From contig NZ_JNXE01000003.1 of assembly GCF_000716605.1 (NCBI RefSeq), forward strand, positions 186,001 to 250,000: a stretch of 64,000 nt of DNA, written 5' to 3'. Below, piece by piece: positions 24,084 to 32,274 of this stretch (position 1 is the first letter of the stretch; each line of letters starts with the position of its first letter). The notes under the pieces were generated by a model that worked only from the letters and a program-made list of their open reading frames with translations, was not told where the DNA came from and made no database searches. Origin of the DNA: Streptomyces sp. NRRL F-525 (GTDB lineage Bacteria; Actinomycetota; Actinomycetes; Streptomycetales; Streptomycetaceae). The translations under genes and the position numbers were made by a program.

Positions 24084-24616
24084 TGGACGACGCCGATCCC
24101 CTCCGCATCCGCCCCATGACCCTCGCCGACTGCGACCGCGTCTCCGAAATCCGCGTCCTGGGCTGGCAGTTCGCGTACCGGGGCCTCATGCCGCAGCCCT
24201 TCCTGGACGCCCTCAGCGCGGCGGCCGACGCCGAACGCCGCCGGGCCCGCTTCGCGGAGAGCGACGGCAGCGTGCTGAACCTCGTCGCTTCAGTGGGCGA
24301 CGAGATCATCGGCTGGGCCGCGCTCGGCCCGTACCGCGAGGGCGAACTCCGCACCGAGGACGCCGAGTTGTACGCGCTCTACCTCGACCCGAAGCACGTG
24401 GGCACCGGCGCGGGGCGGGCCCTGATGCAGGAGGCCCTACGGCGAGCCGCTGCCCTCGGTCACGACCACGTCTACCTCTGGGTCGTCCGGGGCAACGCCC
24501 GCGCCCGCCGCTTCTACGAACGGGCCGGGTTTCGGGCGGACGGGGTGGAGGAGCCGTACGAGGTGGAGGGGGTGTTGGTGCCCGAGGTGCGGTACGTCAG
24601 GGAGTTGAGCGGGTGA
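24083..24616 (+). CDS. GNAT-family N-acetyltransferase
   Basis: This 177-residue GNAT protein begins LRIRPMTLADCDRVSEIRVLGWQ. It has the acetyl-CoA loop HVGTGAGRALMQEAL (Q/R-x-x-G-x-G/A type) and the C-terminal VVRGNARARRFYERAGF, typical of GNAT motif B. It would acetylate an amine with acetyl-CoA; the substrate is unknown. There is no Shine-Dalgarno sequence and a good -10 element at the right distance, so it is probably leaderless. Confidence 0.9.
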   Translation: MDDADPLRIRPMTLADCDRVSEIRVLGWQFAYRGLMPQPFLDALSAAADAERRRARFAESDGSVLNLVASVGDEIIGWAALGPYREGELRTEDAELYALYLDPKHVGTGAGRALMQEALRRAAALGHDHVYLWVVRGNARARRFYERAGFRADGVEEPYEVEGVLVPEVRYVRELSG

Positions 24617-24674
24617 GGGGCCGCCGTGCCGAACGCCCGCGAACCCGGATCCAGTCTCCCCACCGACCGCCCAC

Positions 24675-25250
24675 TCACCGCTGCCTCGGAATCCTCCCCA
24701 ACGCATACACCGCCGCCTCCGCCAACGCCGGGTGCGCGAGCGCGTCGTTCAGTACCGGTCTGGCGCGCGGGTCGGCCAGTTCGCCGAGGCCCTCGACGCA
24801 GGCCAGGGCCACGCGGCGGTACGGGTCGTGCGGGCGGAGGCGGCGCTGGAGGGTGGTGATGAGGGCCGGGACCGACTCGGGGGCGTGGAGGTCGGCCAGG
24901 AGGCGGACGGGGTGCAGGGCGTAGGCGACGCGGAGTTCGTTGGTGGCGAGGGCGGCGGCCGCGCGGGCGGTGCGGGGGTCGTCGAGGCGGGCCAGGGCGT
25001 ACGCGGCGGAGGCGCAGCGGGGTGGGTCGCGGTGGTTGAGGAACAGGACGAGGGACTCGAAGGCACGCCGGTCGCCGGCGAGGCCGAGGCGGAACGCGGC
25101 CAACTCCCGGGCCCAGAGCGGCTGTCCGACGGCCGTGAGCACCTCCGCCAGTTCGTCGGGGTCGCCGGTCGCCACGAGTCGCTCGTACGGCACCGCCCCT
25201 CCCGACTCCTGCCGTAAGCGCTCCGTGAGTGATCGCAACTCTTCGTCCAT
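24675..25250 (-). CDS. HEAT-repeat protein
   Basis: This 191-residue all-alpha protein has at least four HEAT/PBS-lyase-like repeats recognisable as A-x-x-ALARLDDPRTARAAAA, LRVAYALHPVRLLADLHAPESVPAL, and VALACVEGLGELADPRARPVL. Such repeats form a curved binding scaffold. TAGGCT lies 7 nt before the ATG on the minus strand, with no ribosome site, suggesting a leaderless transcript. No partner is evident nearby. Confidence 0.8.
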   Translation of the reverse strand: MDEELRSLTERLRQESGGAVPYERLVATGDPDELAEVLTAVGQPLWARELAAFRLGLAGDRRAFESLVLFLNHRDPPRCASAAYALARLDDPRTARAAAALATNELRVAYALHPVRLLADLHAPESVPALITTLQRRLRPHDPYRRVALACVEGLGELADPRARPVLNDALAHPALAEAAVYALGRIPRQR

Positions 25251-25588
25251 GAAACCGAGCCTATGGGTGCCACAGGAAGCCCGGGACCTACATCACAAAC
25301 TCGGGGGCTGGCGCGCTCGTTACTCACCGGTTAAGCTCAGGTGAGCGAGTTACCCACTCGCGTATCTCCTTACGGCGGCCTGGTGACGCAGCCGCCGTGA
25401 GTGCAGTCGGTTCGGTGCCTCGTGTACCGCGGTACGACCAGGCCTGGGACAGGGCCGGTCGGAACTCCCTCTTCTCGCCGGGCGTGTGCGCTCGTTGCCC
25501 GGCACCACCCGCACTCCTTCTCGCACCCGTGCGCCCCTCGGCGTACGAGCGCGCTCCCAGTCGTCACCCTCATTCCAGGAGTCCCGCG
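25251..25588. other. Intergenic region upstream of the 3-hydroxyacyl-CoA dehydrogenase
   Basis: This 338-bp divergent gap has no convincing gene. Between about 25315 and 25366 it holds overlapping inverted repeats, CTCACC-N11-GGTGAG and CGAGT-N5-ACTCG, which could be operators for a regulator of the downstream dehydrogenase. AGGAG precedes the ATG at 25589. No canonical -35/-10 pair is clear by eye. Confidence 0.45.
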
Positions 25589-27394
25589 ATGGCAGCTCCC
25601 CTGTCCGACGCTCCCCTGTCCCCGTTCAAGACCATTGCCGTCGTCGGTCTCGGCACGATGGGCACCGGTATCACCGAGGTCCTCGCCCGGGCCGGCCGCG
25701 AGGTCGTCGGCATCGACGTCAGCGAGGCCGCGACCTCCCACGCCGTCGCCGCCCTGGAGACCGCGACCGCCCACGCCGTGCGACGCGGCCGGCTGACCGA
25801 GCAGGAGCGCACCGACGCCCTGGCCCGCGTCCGCACCTCCACCGACCTGAGCGCCGCGGCCGACGCCGACCTGGTCATCGAGGTCGCCCCGGAGTCGTAC
25901 GAGATCAAGCACCAGATCTTCCGTGAGCTGGACGGGATCGTGCGCCCCGACACCATCCTCGCGACCGGCACGAACGCTCTCTCCGTGACCCGGCTGGCGG
26001 CCGATTCGGCCCGCCCGGAGCGGGTGTTGGGGCTGCACTTCTTCAACCCGGCGCCCGCGATGAAGCTGGTGGAGGTCGTCTCGTCGGTGCTGACCGCGCC
26101 CGCCGCCGTCGCCGCCGTCACCGAGCTGGCGATCGAGCTGGGCAAGGAGCCCGTCGCGGTCGGCGACCGGCCCGGGTTCGTCGCGGACGGGCTGCTGTTC
26201 GGCTACCTCAACCAGGCGGCCGCGATGTACGAGGCGAAGTACGCCTCCCGCGAGGACATCGACGCGGCGATGCGGCTCGGCTGCGGACTGCCGATGGGCC
26301 CGCTCGCGCTCCTCGACCTCATCGGCATCGACACCGCGCGCACGGTCCTGGAGGCCATGTACGCCGAGTCCCACGACCGTCTGCACGCCCCCGCGCCGAT
26401 CCTGAAGCAGCTCAGCGAGGCGGGCCTGACCGGCCGTAAGACAGGCCGCGGCTTCTACTCCTACGAGGCTCCCGGCAGCGCGGCCGTCGTGCGGGACGCG
26501 CTGACGCCGGCCGAGGGCGCGCGGCTCACGCCGGGCCGTACGGTCCGCTCGGTCGGGGTCGCCGGTTCCGGGACCATGGCGTCCGGGATCGCCGAGGTCT
26601 TCGCCAAGGCCGGGTACGCCGTCGTGCTCGCCGCGCGCAGCGAGGAGAAGGCGCAGGTCGCCAAGTCCCGTATCGGCAAGTCGCTTTCGCGCTCTGTCGA
26701 CCGAGGGCGGATGACCGCCGAGGCCGCCGCGCAGACCCTGGAGCGGATCACGCCGGCGGGTTCCTACGACTCCTTCGCGGACGTCGATCTCGCCGTCGAG
26801 GCGGTCGCCGAGGACCTGGAGATCAAGCAGCAGCTGTTCGCGACGCTGGACAAGGTCTGCAAGCCGGGCGCGGTCCTGGCCACCACGACCTCGTCGCTGC
26901 CGGTCGTCGCGTGCGCCCGTGCCACCTCGCGTCCGCAGGACGTGATCGGCATGCACTTCTTCAACCCTGCACCAGCGATGAAGTTGGTCGAGGTCGTCCG
27001 TACGGTGTTGACGGGTGATGACGTCCAATCAACAGTTCACGAGGTCTGCGTCAAGATCAAGAAGCATGCGGTTGACTGTGGTGACCGAGCTGGATTCATC
27101 GTCAATGCACTGCTGTTCCCGTACCTCAACAACGCGATCAAGATGGTGCAGGAGCACTATGCATCGCTTGACGACATCGACGCCGCGATGAAGCTGGGCG
27201 GCGGCTACCCGATGGGCCCCTTCGAGCTGCTGGACGTCGTCGGGCTGGACGTCTCCCTGGCCATCGAGAAGGTCCTGCACCGCGAATTCCGCGACCCGGG
27301 CCTGGCTCCGGCGCCGCTCCTGGAGCACCTGGTGGCCGCGGGCTGCCTCGGCCGCAAGACGGGCCGCGGCTTCCGCGAATATGCCCGCCGCTGA
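25589..27394 (+). CDS. 3-hydroxyacyl-CoA (3-hydroxybutyryl-CoA) dehydrogenase with two tandem modules
   Basis: This 601-residue protein is an internal duplication. Each half has an NAD-binding Rossmann domain (VVGLGTMGTG; VAGSGTMASG), a GLHFFNPAPAMKLVEVV-type active-site segment, and a C-terminal 3HCDH domain ending in TGRKTGRGF or LGRKTGRGF. It reduces acetoacetyl-CoA or oxidises 3-hydroxyacyl-CoA. It lies upstream of a TetR gene and the ccr operon, a layout I recall from other Streptomyces, so it probably supplies 3-hydroxybutyryl-CoA on the way to crotonyl-CoA. The stretch 26964-27177 uses many codons rare in this genome, such as CAA, TCA, ACA, GTT, GCA and TGT. Confidence 0.92.
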   Translation: MAAPLSDAPLSPFKTIAVVGLGTMGTGITEVLARAGREVVGIDVSEAATSHAVAALETATAHAVRRGRLTEQERTDALARVRTSTDLSAAADADLVIEVAPESYEIKHQIFRELDGIVRPDTILATGTNALSVTRLAADSARPERVLGLHFFNPAPAMKLVEVVSSVLTAPAAVAAVTELAIELGKEPVAVGDRPGFVADGLLFGYLNQAAAMYEAKYASREDIDAAMRLGCGLPMGPLALLDLIGIDTARTVLEAMYAESHDRLHAPAPILKQLSEAGLTGRKTGRGFYSYEAPGSAAVVRDALTPAEGARLTPGRTVRSVGVAGSGTMASGIAEVFAKAGYAVVLAARSEEKAQVAKSRIGKSLSRSVDRGRMTAEAAAQTLERITPAGSYDSFADVDLAVEAVAEDLEIKQQLFATLDKVCKPGAVLATTTSSLPVVACARATSRPQDVIGMHFFNPAPAMKLVEVVRTVLTGDDVQSTVHEVCVKIKKHAVDCGDRAGFIVNALLFPYLNNAIKMVQEHYASLDDIDAAMKLGGGYPMGPFELLDVVGLDVSLAIEKVLHREFRDPGLAPAPLLEHLVAAGCLGRKTGRGFREYARR

Positions 27395-27451
27395 GCATCC
27401 GGAGGACCTGTCCGGGATCGACGGGGACTGGGGCGGGCTGCTCGACCCCAC

Positions 27452-27490
27452 CGGAGGACCCCTGCCCACGGTGGGCGGGGGAAACCTCCG
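27452..27490. terminator. Hairpin, probable terminator of the dehydrogenase gene
   Basis: CGGAGG and CCTCCG form the outer stem, and GCCCAC/GTGGGC with flanking CCCC/GGGG form the inner stem, between the dehydrogenase stop and the TetR promoter. Confidence 0.6.
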
Positions 27491-27492
27491 AC

Positions 27493-27524
27493 GTGCGCGC
27501 CAAGCTGCGCACATGCAGTACGTT
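27493..27524 (+). promoter_or_regulatory. TetR promoter with overlapping candidate operator
   Basis: The -10-like TACGTT (27519-27524) is followed by 6 nt and ATG 27531, the leaderless spacing. The inverted repeat GTGCGC-N8-GCGCAC (27493-27512) lies in the expected -35/spacer region, so TetR autoregulation is plausible. Confidence 0.5.
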
Positions 27525-27530
27525 CGGGTC

Positions 27531-28340
27531 ATGCCCCAGCCCGCCAAGCCCTCCCGTACACCTGCCACGCCCGACGCACCGGAGAGTGCCGCGGGCAGTC
27601 GCGCCGCCGCCCAGCGCCTCAAGATGCGGCGCGAGTTGGCGGCGGCCGCGATGGAGCTGTTCGCGACCAAGGGGTACGAGGCGACCACCGTCGACGAGAT
27701 CGCGGCCGCGGCCGGGGTCGCGCGCCGGACGTTCTTCCGCCACTTCCGCTCCAAGGAAGAGGCGATCTTTCCCGACCACGACGACACCTTGATCCGGGCC
27801 GAGGCGGTCCTCAACGCGGCCCCCGCGCACGAGCACCCGCTCGACACGGTCTGCCGGGGCATCAAGGAAGTCATGCGCATGTACGCGGCCCAGCCGGAGA
27901 TCTCGGTCGCCCGCTACAAGCTGACGCGCGAGGTGCCCACCCTGCGCGAGGCCGAGATCGCGTCGGTGGCCCGCTACGAGCGGCTGTTCACGCGCTATCT
28001 CCTGGGCCACTTCGACGAGCACGCGCACGACGACGACGCCAACGACGACCCGCTGCTCGCCGAGGTCGCCGCCTCGGCCGTGGTCACCGCCCACAACCAC
28101 GTGCTGCGGCGCTGGCTGCGGGCCGGCGGCCAGGGCGACGTCGAGGCACAGCTCGACCACGCCTTCGGGATCGTACGGAAGACGTTCGGCAGCGGTATCG
28201 GCGCCGGCCGCACCACGACCCCCAAGCCGGCCACCGCGATGGTGCACCAGCAGGGCGAGGTTCTGGTGACGGTCGCCCGCACCGACGCCCCGCTGGACGA
28301 GGTCATGCGGACCATCGAAGAGGCGCTGCGGGACCGCTGA
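27531..28340 (+). CDS. TetR-family regulator of the ethylmalonyl-CoA operon (probable)
   Basis: This 269-residue protein has an N-terminal TetR helix-turn-helix (about residues 30-78: MELFATKGYEATTVDEIAAAAGVARRTFFRHF). It continues into a helical ligand domain and an unusual C-terminal tail with two short strands (GEVLVTVARTDAPLDEV). I chose ATG 27531 by the leaderless -10; ATG 27513 is an alternative. It sits between the 3-hydroxyacyl-CoA dehydrogenase and ccr, so it probably controls one or both. The palindrome at 28504-28518 before ccr is a candidate target. A strong intrinsic terminator follows. Confidence 0.88.
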   Translation: MPQPAKPSRTPATPDAPESAAGSRAAAQRLKMRRELAAAAMELFATKGYEATTVDEIAAAAGVARRTFFRHFRSKEEAIFPDHDDTLIRAEAVLNAAPAHEHPLDTVCRGIKEVMRMYAAQPEISVARYKLTREVPTLREAEIASVARYERLFTRYLLGHFDEHAHDDDANDDPLLAEVAASAVVTAHNHVLRRWLRAGGQGDVEAQLDHAFGIVRKTFGSGIGAGRTTTPKPATAMVHQQGEVLVTVARTDAPLDEVMRTIEEALRDR

Positions 28341-28360
28341 GCCCCCGCCCCTGTGTGATG

Positions 28361-28386
28361 ACGGCCACCCTGCGGGGTGGCCGTTT
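28361..28386 (+). terminator. Intrinsic terminator
   Basis: A perfect 10-bp stem (ACGGCCACCC with GGGTGGCCGT) with a 4-nt loop is followed by a run of T, a textbook intrinsic terminator for the TetR gene. Confidence 0.92.
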
Positions 28387-28503
28387 TGGCATGTCAGAGC
28401 AGGTTTTCAGGCACCTTTCAGACGCCGTTCGATCGATCATCGCTCATTTGTTACGTAAAGATTTCACCTGAGAGCGATTCATGGCACTCGGTGCCTTGCG
28501 AGG

Positions 28504-28518
28504 TGACACGCAGTGTCA
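28504..28518. promoter_or_regulatory. Palindrome in the 370-bp ccr upstream region
   Basis: TGACACGCAGTGTCA has perfect 6-bp arms around GCA. It lies in the long gap 28387-28757, which holds no convincing gene but also contains TTACGTAA (near 28452) and an unusually AT-rich patch for this genome (about 28430-28490). The gap is long enough for a regulated promoter and a leader. The palindrome is a candidate operator for the upstream TetR protein. Confidence 0.5.
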
Positions 28519-28757
28519 TACGTTGAAGGTGTCCGGGCGGCCGGCGTGCAGAGACCTTTCGTACGTCGGCTGTCCCCGCACCTCACCACTGGGGTGCGCG
28601 CCCGGACGCCTGCGTCACAGGCACCCTCCCGCGCCACAAAGCGCTGCCGAAGCACCACCCGCCGAACCGACGGCACCTCAGCACCCACCCTCAGCAGCAG
28701 CACCGACGTAACCGTCAGCGCCCCTCCCTCAGGGCGCTCACCGCCGGAGGCAACACC

Positions 28758-30101
28758 GTGACCGTGAAGGACATCCTCGAAGCGATCCAGTCGCCGGACT
28801 CGACTCCGGCCGATTTCGCCGCCCTGCCGCTCCCCGAGTCGTACCGCGCGATCACCGTACACAAGGACGAGACGGACATGTTCGCGGGCCTCACCACCCG
28901 CGACAAGGACCCCCGCAAGTCGATCCACCTCGACGACGTCCCGGTGCCCGAACTCGGCCCGGGCGAGGCCCTGGTGGCCGTCATGGCGTCGAGCGTCAAC
29001 TACAACTCCGTGTGGACGTCGATCTTCGAGCCCCTGTCGACGTTCGGGTTCCTGGAGCGCTACGGCAAGCTCAGCGAGCTCACCAAGCGGCACGACCTGC
29101 CGTACCACGTCATCGGCTCCGACCTCGCGGGCGTCGTCCTGCGCACCGGCCCCGGCGTGAACGCCTGGAAGCCCGGCGACGAGGTCGTCGCGCACTGCCT
29201 GAGCGTGGAGCTGGAGTCGAGCGACGGGCACAACGACACGATGCTCGACCCCGAGCAGCGGATCTGGGGCTTCGAGACGAACTTCGGCGGGCTCGCCGAG
29301 ATCGCGCTCGTCAAGTCGAACCAACTGATGCCCAAGCCGGGCCACTTGTCGTGGGAGGAGGCCGCCGCCCCGGGGCTGGTGAACTCCACCGCCTACCGGC
29401 AGCTGGTCTCCCGCAACGGCGCCGGCATGAAGCAGGGCGACAACGTCCTCATCTGGGGCGCGAGCGGCGGACTCGGCTCGTACGCCACGCAGTTCGCCCT
29501 CGCGGGCGGCGCCAACCCCATCTGTGTCGTGTCGTCGCCCCAGAAGGCGGACATCTGCCGGGCGATGGGCGCCGAGGCGATCATCGACCGCACCGCCGAG
29601 GACTACAAGTTCTGGGCCGACGAGCACAACCAGGACCCGCGCGAGTGGAAGCGCTTCGGCAAGCGGATCCGTGAGCTGACCGGCGGCGAGGACGTGGACA
29701 TCGTCTTCGAGCACCCGGGCCGCGAGACCTTCGGCGCAAGCGTTTACGTCACCCGCAAGGGCGGCACGATCGTCACCTGCGCATCGACCTCCGGGTTCAA
29801 CCACGAGTACGACAACCGCTACCTGTGGATGTCCCTGAAGCGGATCATCGGCTCGCACTTCGCCAACTACCGCGAGGCCTGGGAGGCCAACCGGCTGGTC
29901 GCCAAGGGCAAGATCCACCCGACGCTCTCCAAGGTGTACTCCCTGGAGGAGACCGGCCAGGCCGCCTACGACGTCCACCGCAACCTCCACCAGGGCAAGG
30001 TCGGCGTCCTCTGCCTCGCCCCCGAGGAGGGCCTCGGTGTGCGCGACGAGGAGAAGCGCGCCCAGCACATCGACGCCATCAACCGCTTCCGGAACATCTG
30101 A
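28758..30101 (+). CDS. ccrA: Crotonyl-CoA carboxylase/reductase
   Basis: This 447-residue enzyme reductively carboxylates crotonyl-CoA with NADPH and CO2 to ethylmalonyl-CoA. The four CO2-contact residues known from the Kitasatospora enzyme are conserved: Asn81 in VNYNSVW, Phe172 and Glu173 in WGFETNFGG, and His367 in GSHFANY. The nucleotide motif WGASGGLGSYA is present. The start is GTG 28758 after CGGAGG. It is the first gene of an operon whose next genes complete the ethylmalonyl-CoA pathway; besides acetyl-CoA assimilation it supplies ethylmalonyl-CoA as a polyketide extender unit. Confidence 0.97.
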   Translation: MTVKDILEAIQSPDSTPADFAALPLPESYRAITVHKDETDMFAGLTTRDKDPRKSIHLDDVPVPELGPGEALVAVMASSVNYNSVWTSIFEPLSTFGFLERYGKLSELTKRHDLPYHVIGSDLAGVVLRTGPGVNAWKPGDEVVAHCLSVELESSDGHNDTMLDPEQRIWGFETNFGGLAEIALVKSNQLMPKPGHLSWEEAAAPGLVNSTAYRQLVSRNGAGMKQGDNVLIWGASGGLGSYATQFALAGGANPICVVSSPQKADICRAMGAEAIIDRTAEDYKFWADEHNQDPREWKRFGKRIRELTGGEDVDIVFEHPGRETFGASVYVTRKGGTIVTCASTSGFNHEYDNRYLWMSLKRIIGSHFANYREAWEANRLVAKGKIHPTLSKVYSLEETGQAAYDVHRNLHQGKVGVLCLAPEEGLGVRDEEKRAQHIDAINRFRNI

Positions 30102-30111
30102 GGTCACGTAG

Positions 30112-32274
30112 ATGACTGAGCGCCAGACAGCGCCTGCGGCTGAGGGTGCGCCGGTGTCGAAAGAGACGAAGACAAGGGAGCGCAGCGACCGCGGGCTGAG
30201 GAACGTCGACACCGGCACAGAGCACCCTCAGCCGAAGGCGCAAAAAGAAAGGGACCGGCCGTGGCTCATGCGCACGTACGCCGGTCACTCCACGGCAGAG
30301 GCGTCCAACGAGTTGTACCGGCGCAACCTCGCCAAGGGCCAGACCGGTCTGTCGGTCGCGTTCGACCTGCCGACACAGACCGGCTACGACTCCGACCACG
30401 TCCTCGCCCGCGGCGAGGTCGGCCGGGTCGGTGTGCCGATCGCGCACCTCGGGGACATGCGCCGGCTGTTCCAGGACATCCCCCTGGACCAGATGAACAC
30501 CTCGATGACGATCAACGCCACCGCCATGTGGCTGCTGGCGCTCTATCAGGTCGTCGCCGAGGAGCAGGGTGTGGACATCACCCAGCTCCAGGGCACGACC
30601 CAGAACGACATCGTCAAGGAGTACCTGTCGCGGGGCACGCACGTGTTCCCGCCGGTGCCCTCGCTCCGGCTGACGACCGACATGATCTGCTACACGGTCA
30701 ACCACATCCCCAAGTGGAACCCGATCAACATCTGCAGCTACCACCTCCAGGAGGCCGGGGCCACCCCGGTCCAGGAGATCGCGTACGCCATGTCCACCGC
30801 GATCGCCGTCCTGGACGCGGTGTTCGCGTCCGGCCAGATCCCCGAGGACCGCAAGGGCGATGTCGTCGCCCGCATCTCCTTCTTCGTGAACGCGGGCGTC
30901 CGCTTCATCGAGGAGATGTGCAAGATGCGCGCCTTCGGCCGCATCTGGGACGAGATCACCCGCGAGCGCTACGGCATCGAGAACCCGAAGCAGCGCCGGT
31001 TCCGCTACGGCGTGCAGGTCAACTCGCTGGGGCTGACGGAGGCGCAGCCGGAGAACAACGTCCAGCGGATCGTTCTGGAGATGCTGGCCGTGACACTGTC
31101 GAAGGACGCACGCGCGCGTGCCGTGCAACTCCCGGCGTGGAACGAGGCGTTGGGGCTCCCCCGGCCCTGGGACCAGCAGTGGTCGCTGCGCATGCAACAG
31201 GTGCTGGCCTACGAGAGCGACCTGCTGGAGTACGCGGACATCTTCGAGGGCTCGCACGTCATCGAGGCGAAGGTGGCCTCCCTGGTCGAGGAGTCCCTCG
31301 CCGAGATGGACCGCATCGAGGAGATGGGCGGCGCGATGGCCGCCGTCGAGTCGGGCTACCTCAAGTCGCAGCTCGTGTCCTCGCATGCCGAGCGGCGGGG
31401 CCGTATCGAGTCCGGTCAAGAGAAGATCGTCGGCGTCAACATCTTCAACACGACCGAGCCCAATCCCCTCACCGCCGACCTCGACACGGCGATCCAGACG
31501 GTCGACCCGGCCGTCGAGGCGCGGGTCATCGAGTCGTTGCAGCGCTGGCGGGACACGCGCTACCAGCCGCCGTTCAACCACCCGCGCCCGTGCAAGGCGC
31601 TGGAGCGGCTGAAGGAGGCCGCCAAGGGCACCGGCAACCTCATGGAGGCCACCCTGGAGTGCGCCCGCGCCGGTGTCACGACCGGTGAGTGGGCCGGGGC
31701 CCTGCGCGAGGTGTTCGGCGAGTTCCGGGCGCCCACGGGCGTCTCGTCGGCGCCGGTGGCGGTGCCCGCCGAGGAGGGCTCGGCGATGGCCGAGGTCCGC
31801 CGCAAGGTGGATGTGACGGCACGCGAGATGGGCGCCGGGAAACTGCGCTTCCTGGTCGGCAAGCCGGGCCTGGACGGGCACTCCAACGGCGCCGAGCAGA
31901 TCGCCGTACGCGCGCGTGACGCCGGCTTCGAGGTGGTGTACCAGGGCATCCGGCTCACCCCGGAGCAGATCGTGGACGCGGCCCTCGCCGAGGACGTGCA
32001 CGCGGTGGGGCTGTCCATCCTCTCCGGCTCGCACGCCCAGTTGGTGCCGGACGTGCTCGAACGGCTCCGTGTGGCCGGTGCCACAGACATACCTGTCATC
32101 GCCGGTGGGATCATCCCCAATGGTGACGCCGAAACGCTGCGGGCCGCCGGAGTCGCGGCGGTCTTCACGCCGAAGGACTTCGACATCACCGGAATCATCG
32201 GCCGCATCGTCGACGAGATCCGGAAAGCGAACAAGCTCGACCCTCTGCTCGACCCCATGGAGGTCCCCGCATGA
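30112..32274 (+). CDS. ecm: Ethylmalonyl-CoA mutase (MeaA-type), B12-dependent
   Basis: This 720-residue single-chain acyl-CoA mutase converts ethylmalonyl-CoA to methylsuccinyl-CoA. The substrate barrel begins at RPWLMRTYAGHSTAEASNELY (about residue 50 onwards) and the cobalamin-binding domain at the C-terminus carries the DxHxxG motif in LDGHSNGAEQ, then LSILSGSH and the late GGIIP loop. It lies 10 bp after ccrA and overlaps the next gene by 4 bp. The first 45 residues are odd: a 110-bp inverted repeat (30131-30240) encodes nearly all of an extension that MeaA proteins, as I recall them, lack. ATG 30112 would also fit a normal short N-terminus if that element were removed. Confidence 0.95.
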   Translation: MTERQTAPAAEGAPVSKETKTRERSDRGLRNVDTGTEHPQPKAQKERDRPWLMRTYAGHSTAEASNELYRRNLAKGQTGLSVAFDLPTQTGYDSDHVLARGEVGRVGVPIAHLGDMRRLFQDIPLDQMNTSMTINATAMWLLALYQVVAEEQGVDITQLQGTTQNDIVKEYLSRGTHVFPPVPSLRLTTDMICYTVNHIPKWNPINICSYHLQEAGATPVQEIAYAMSTAIAVLDAVFASGQIPEDRKGDVVARISFFVNAGVRFIEEMCKMRAFGRIWDEITRERYGIENPKQRRFRYGVQVNSLGLTEAQPENNVQRIVLEMLAVTLSKDARARAVQLPAWNEALGLPRPWDQQWSLRMQQVLAYESDLLEYADIFEGSHVIEAKVASLVEESLAEMDRIEEMGGAMAAVESGYLKSQLVSSHAERRGRIESGQEKIVGVNIFNTTEPNPLTADLDTAIQTVDPAVEARVIESLQRWRDTRYQPPFNHPRPCKALERLKEAAKGTGNLMEATLECARAGVTTGEWAGALREVFGEFRAPTGVSSAPVAVPAEEGSAMAEVRRKVDVTAREMGAGKLRFLVGKPGLDGHSNGAEQIAVRARDAGFEVVYQGIRLTPEQIVDAALAEDVHAVGLSILSGSHAQLVPDVLERLRVAGATDIPVIAGGIIPNGDAETLRAAGVAAVFTPKDFDITGIIGRIVDEIRKANKLDPLLDPMEVPA
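30131..30240. repeat. Long inverted repeat inside the ecm 5' coding end
   Basis: The outer arms at 30131-30149 and 30222-30240 match at 18 of 19 positions (core GGCTGAGGGTGC). The inner arms GCCGGTGTCGA (30150-30160) and its exact complement (30206-30216) pair perfectly, leaving a 45-nt loop. It is translated in frame as roughly residues 7-43 of the mutase and could be an inserted palindromic element or a strong mRNA hairpin. Confidence 0.85.

Noticed and set aside
25315..25366. Overlapping inverted repeats as a fatty-acid-regulator (FasR/FadR-type) operator
   Set aside because: They are suggestive, but I cannot match them to a known consensus; I record them only as part of the intergenic feature.
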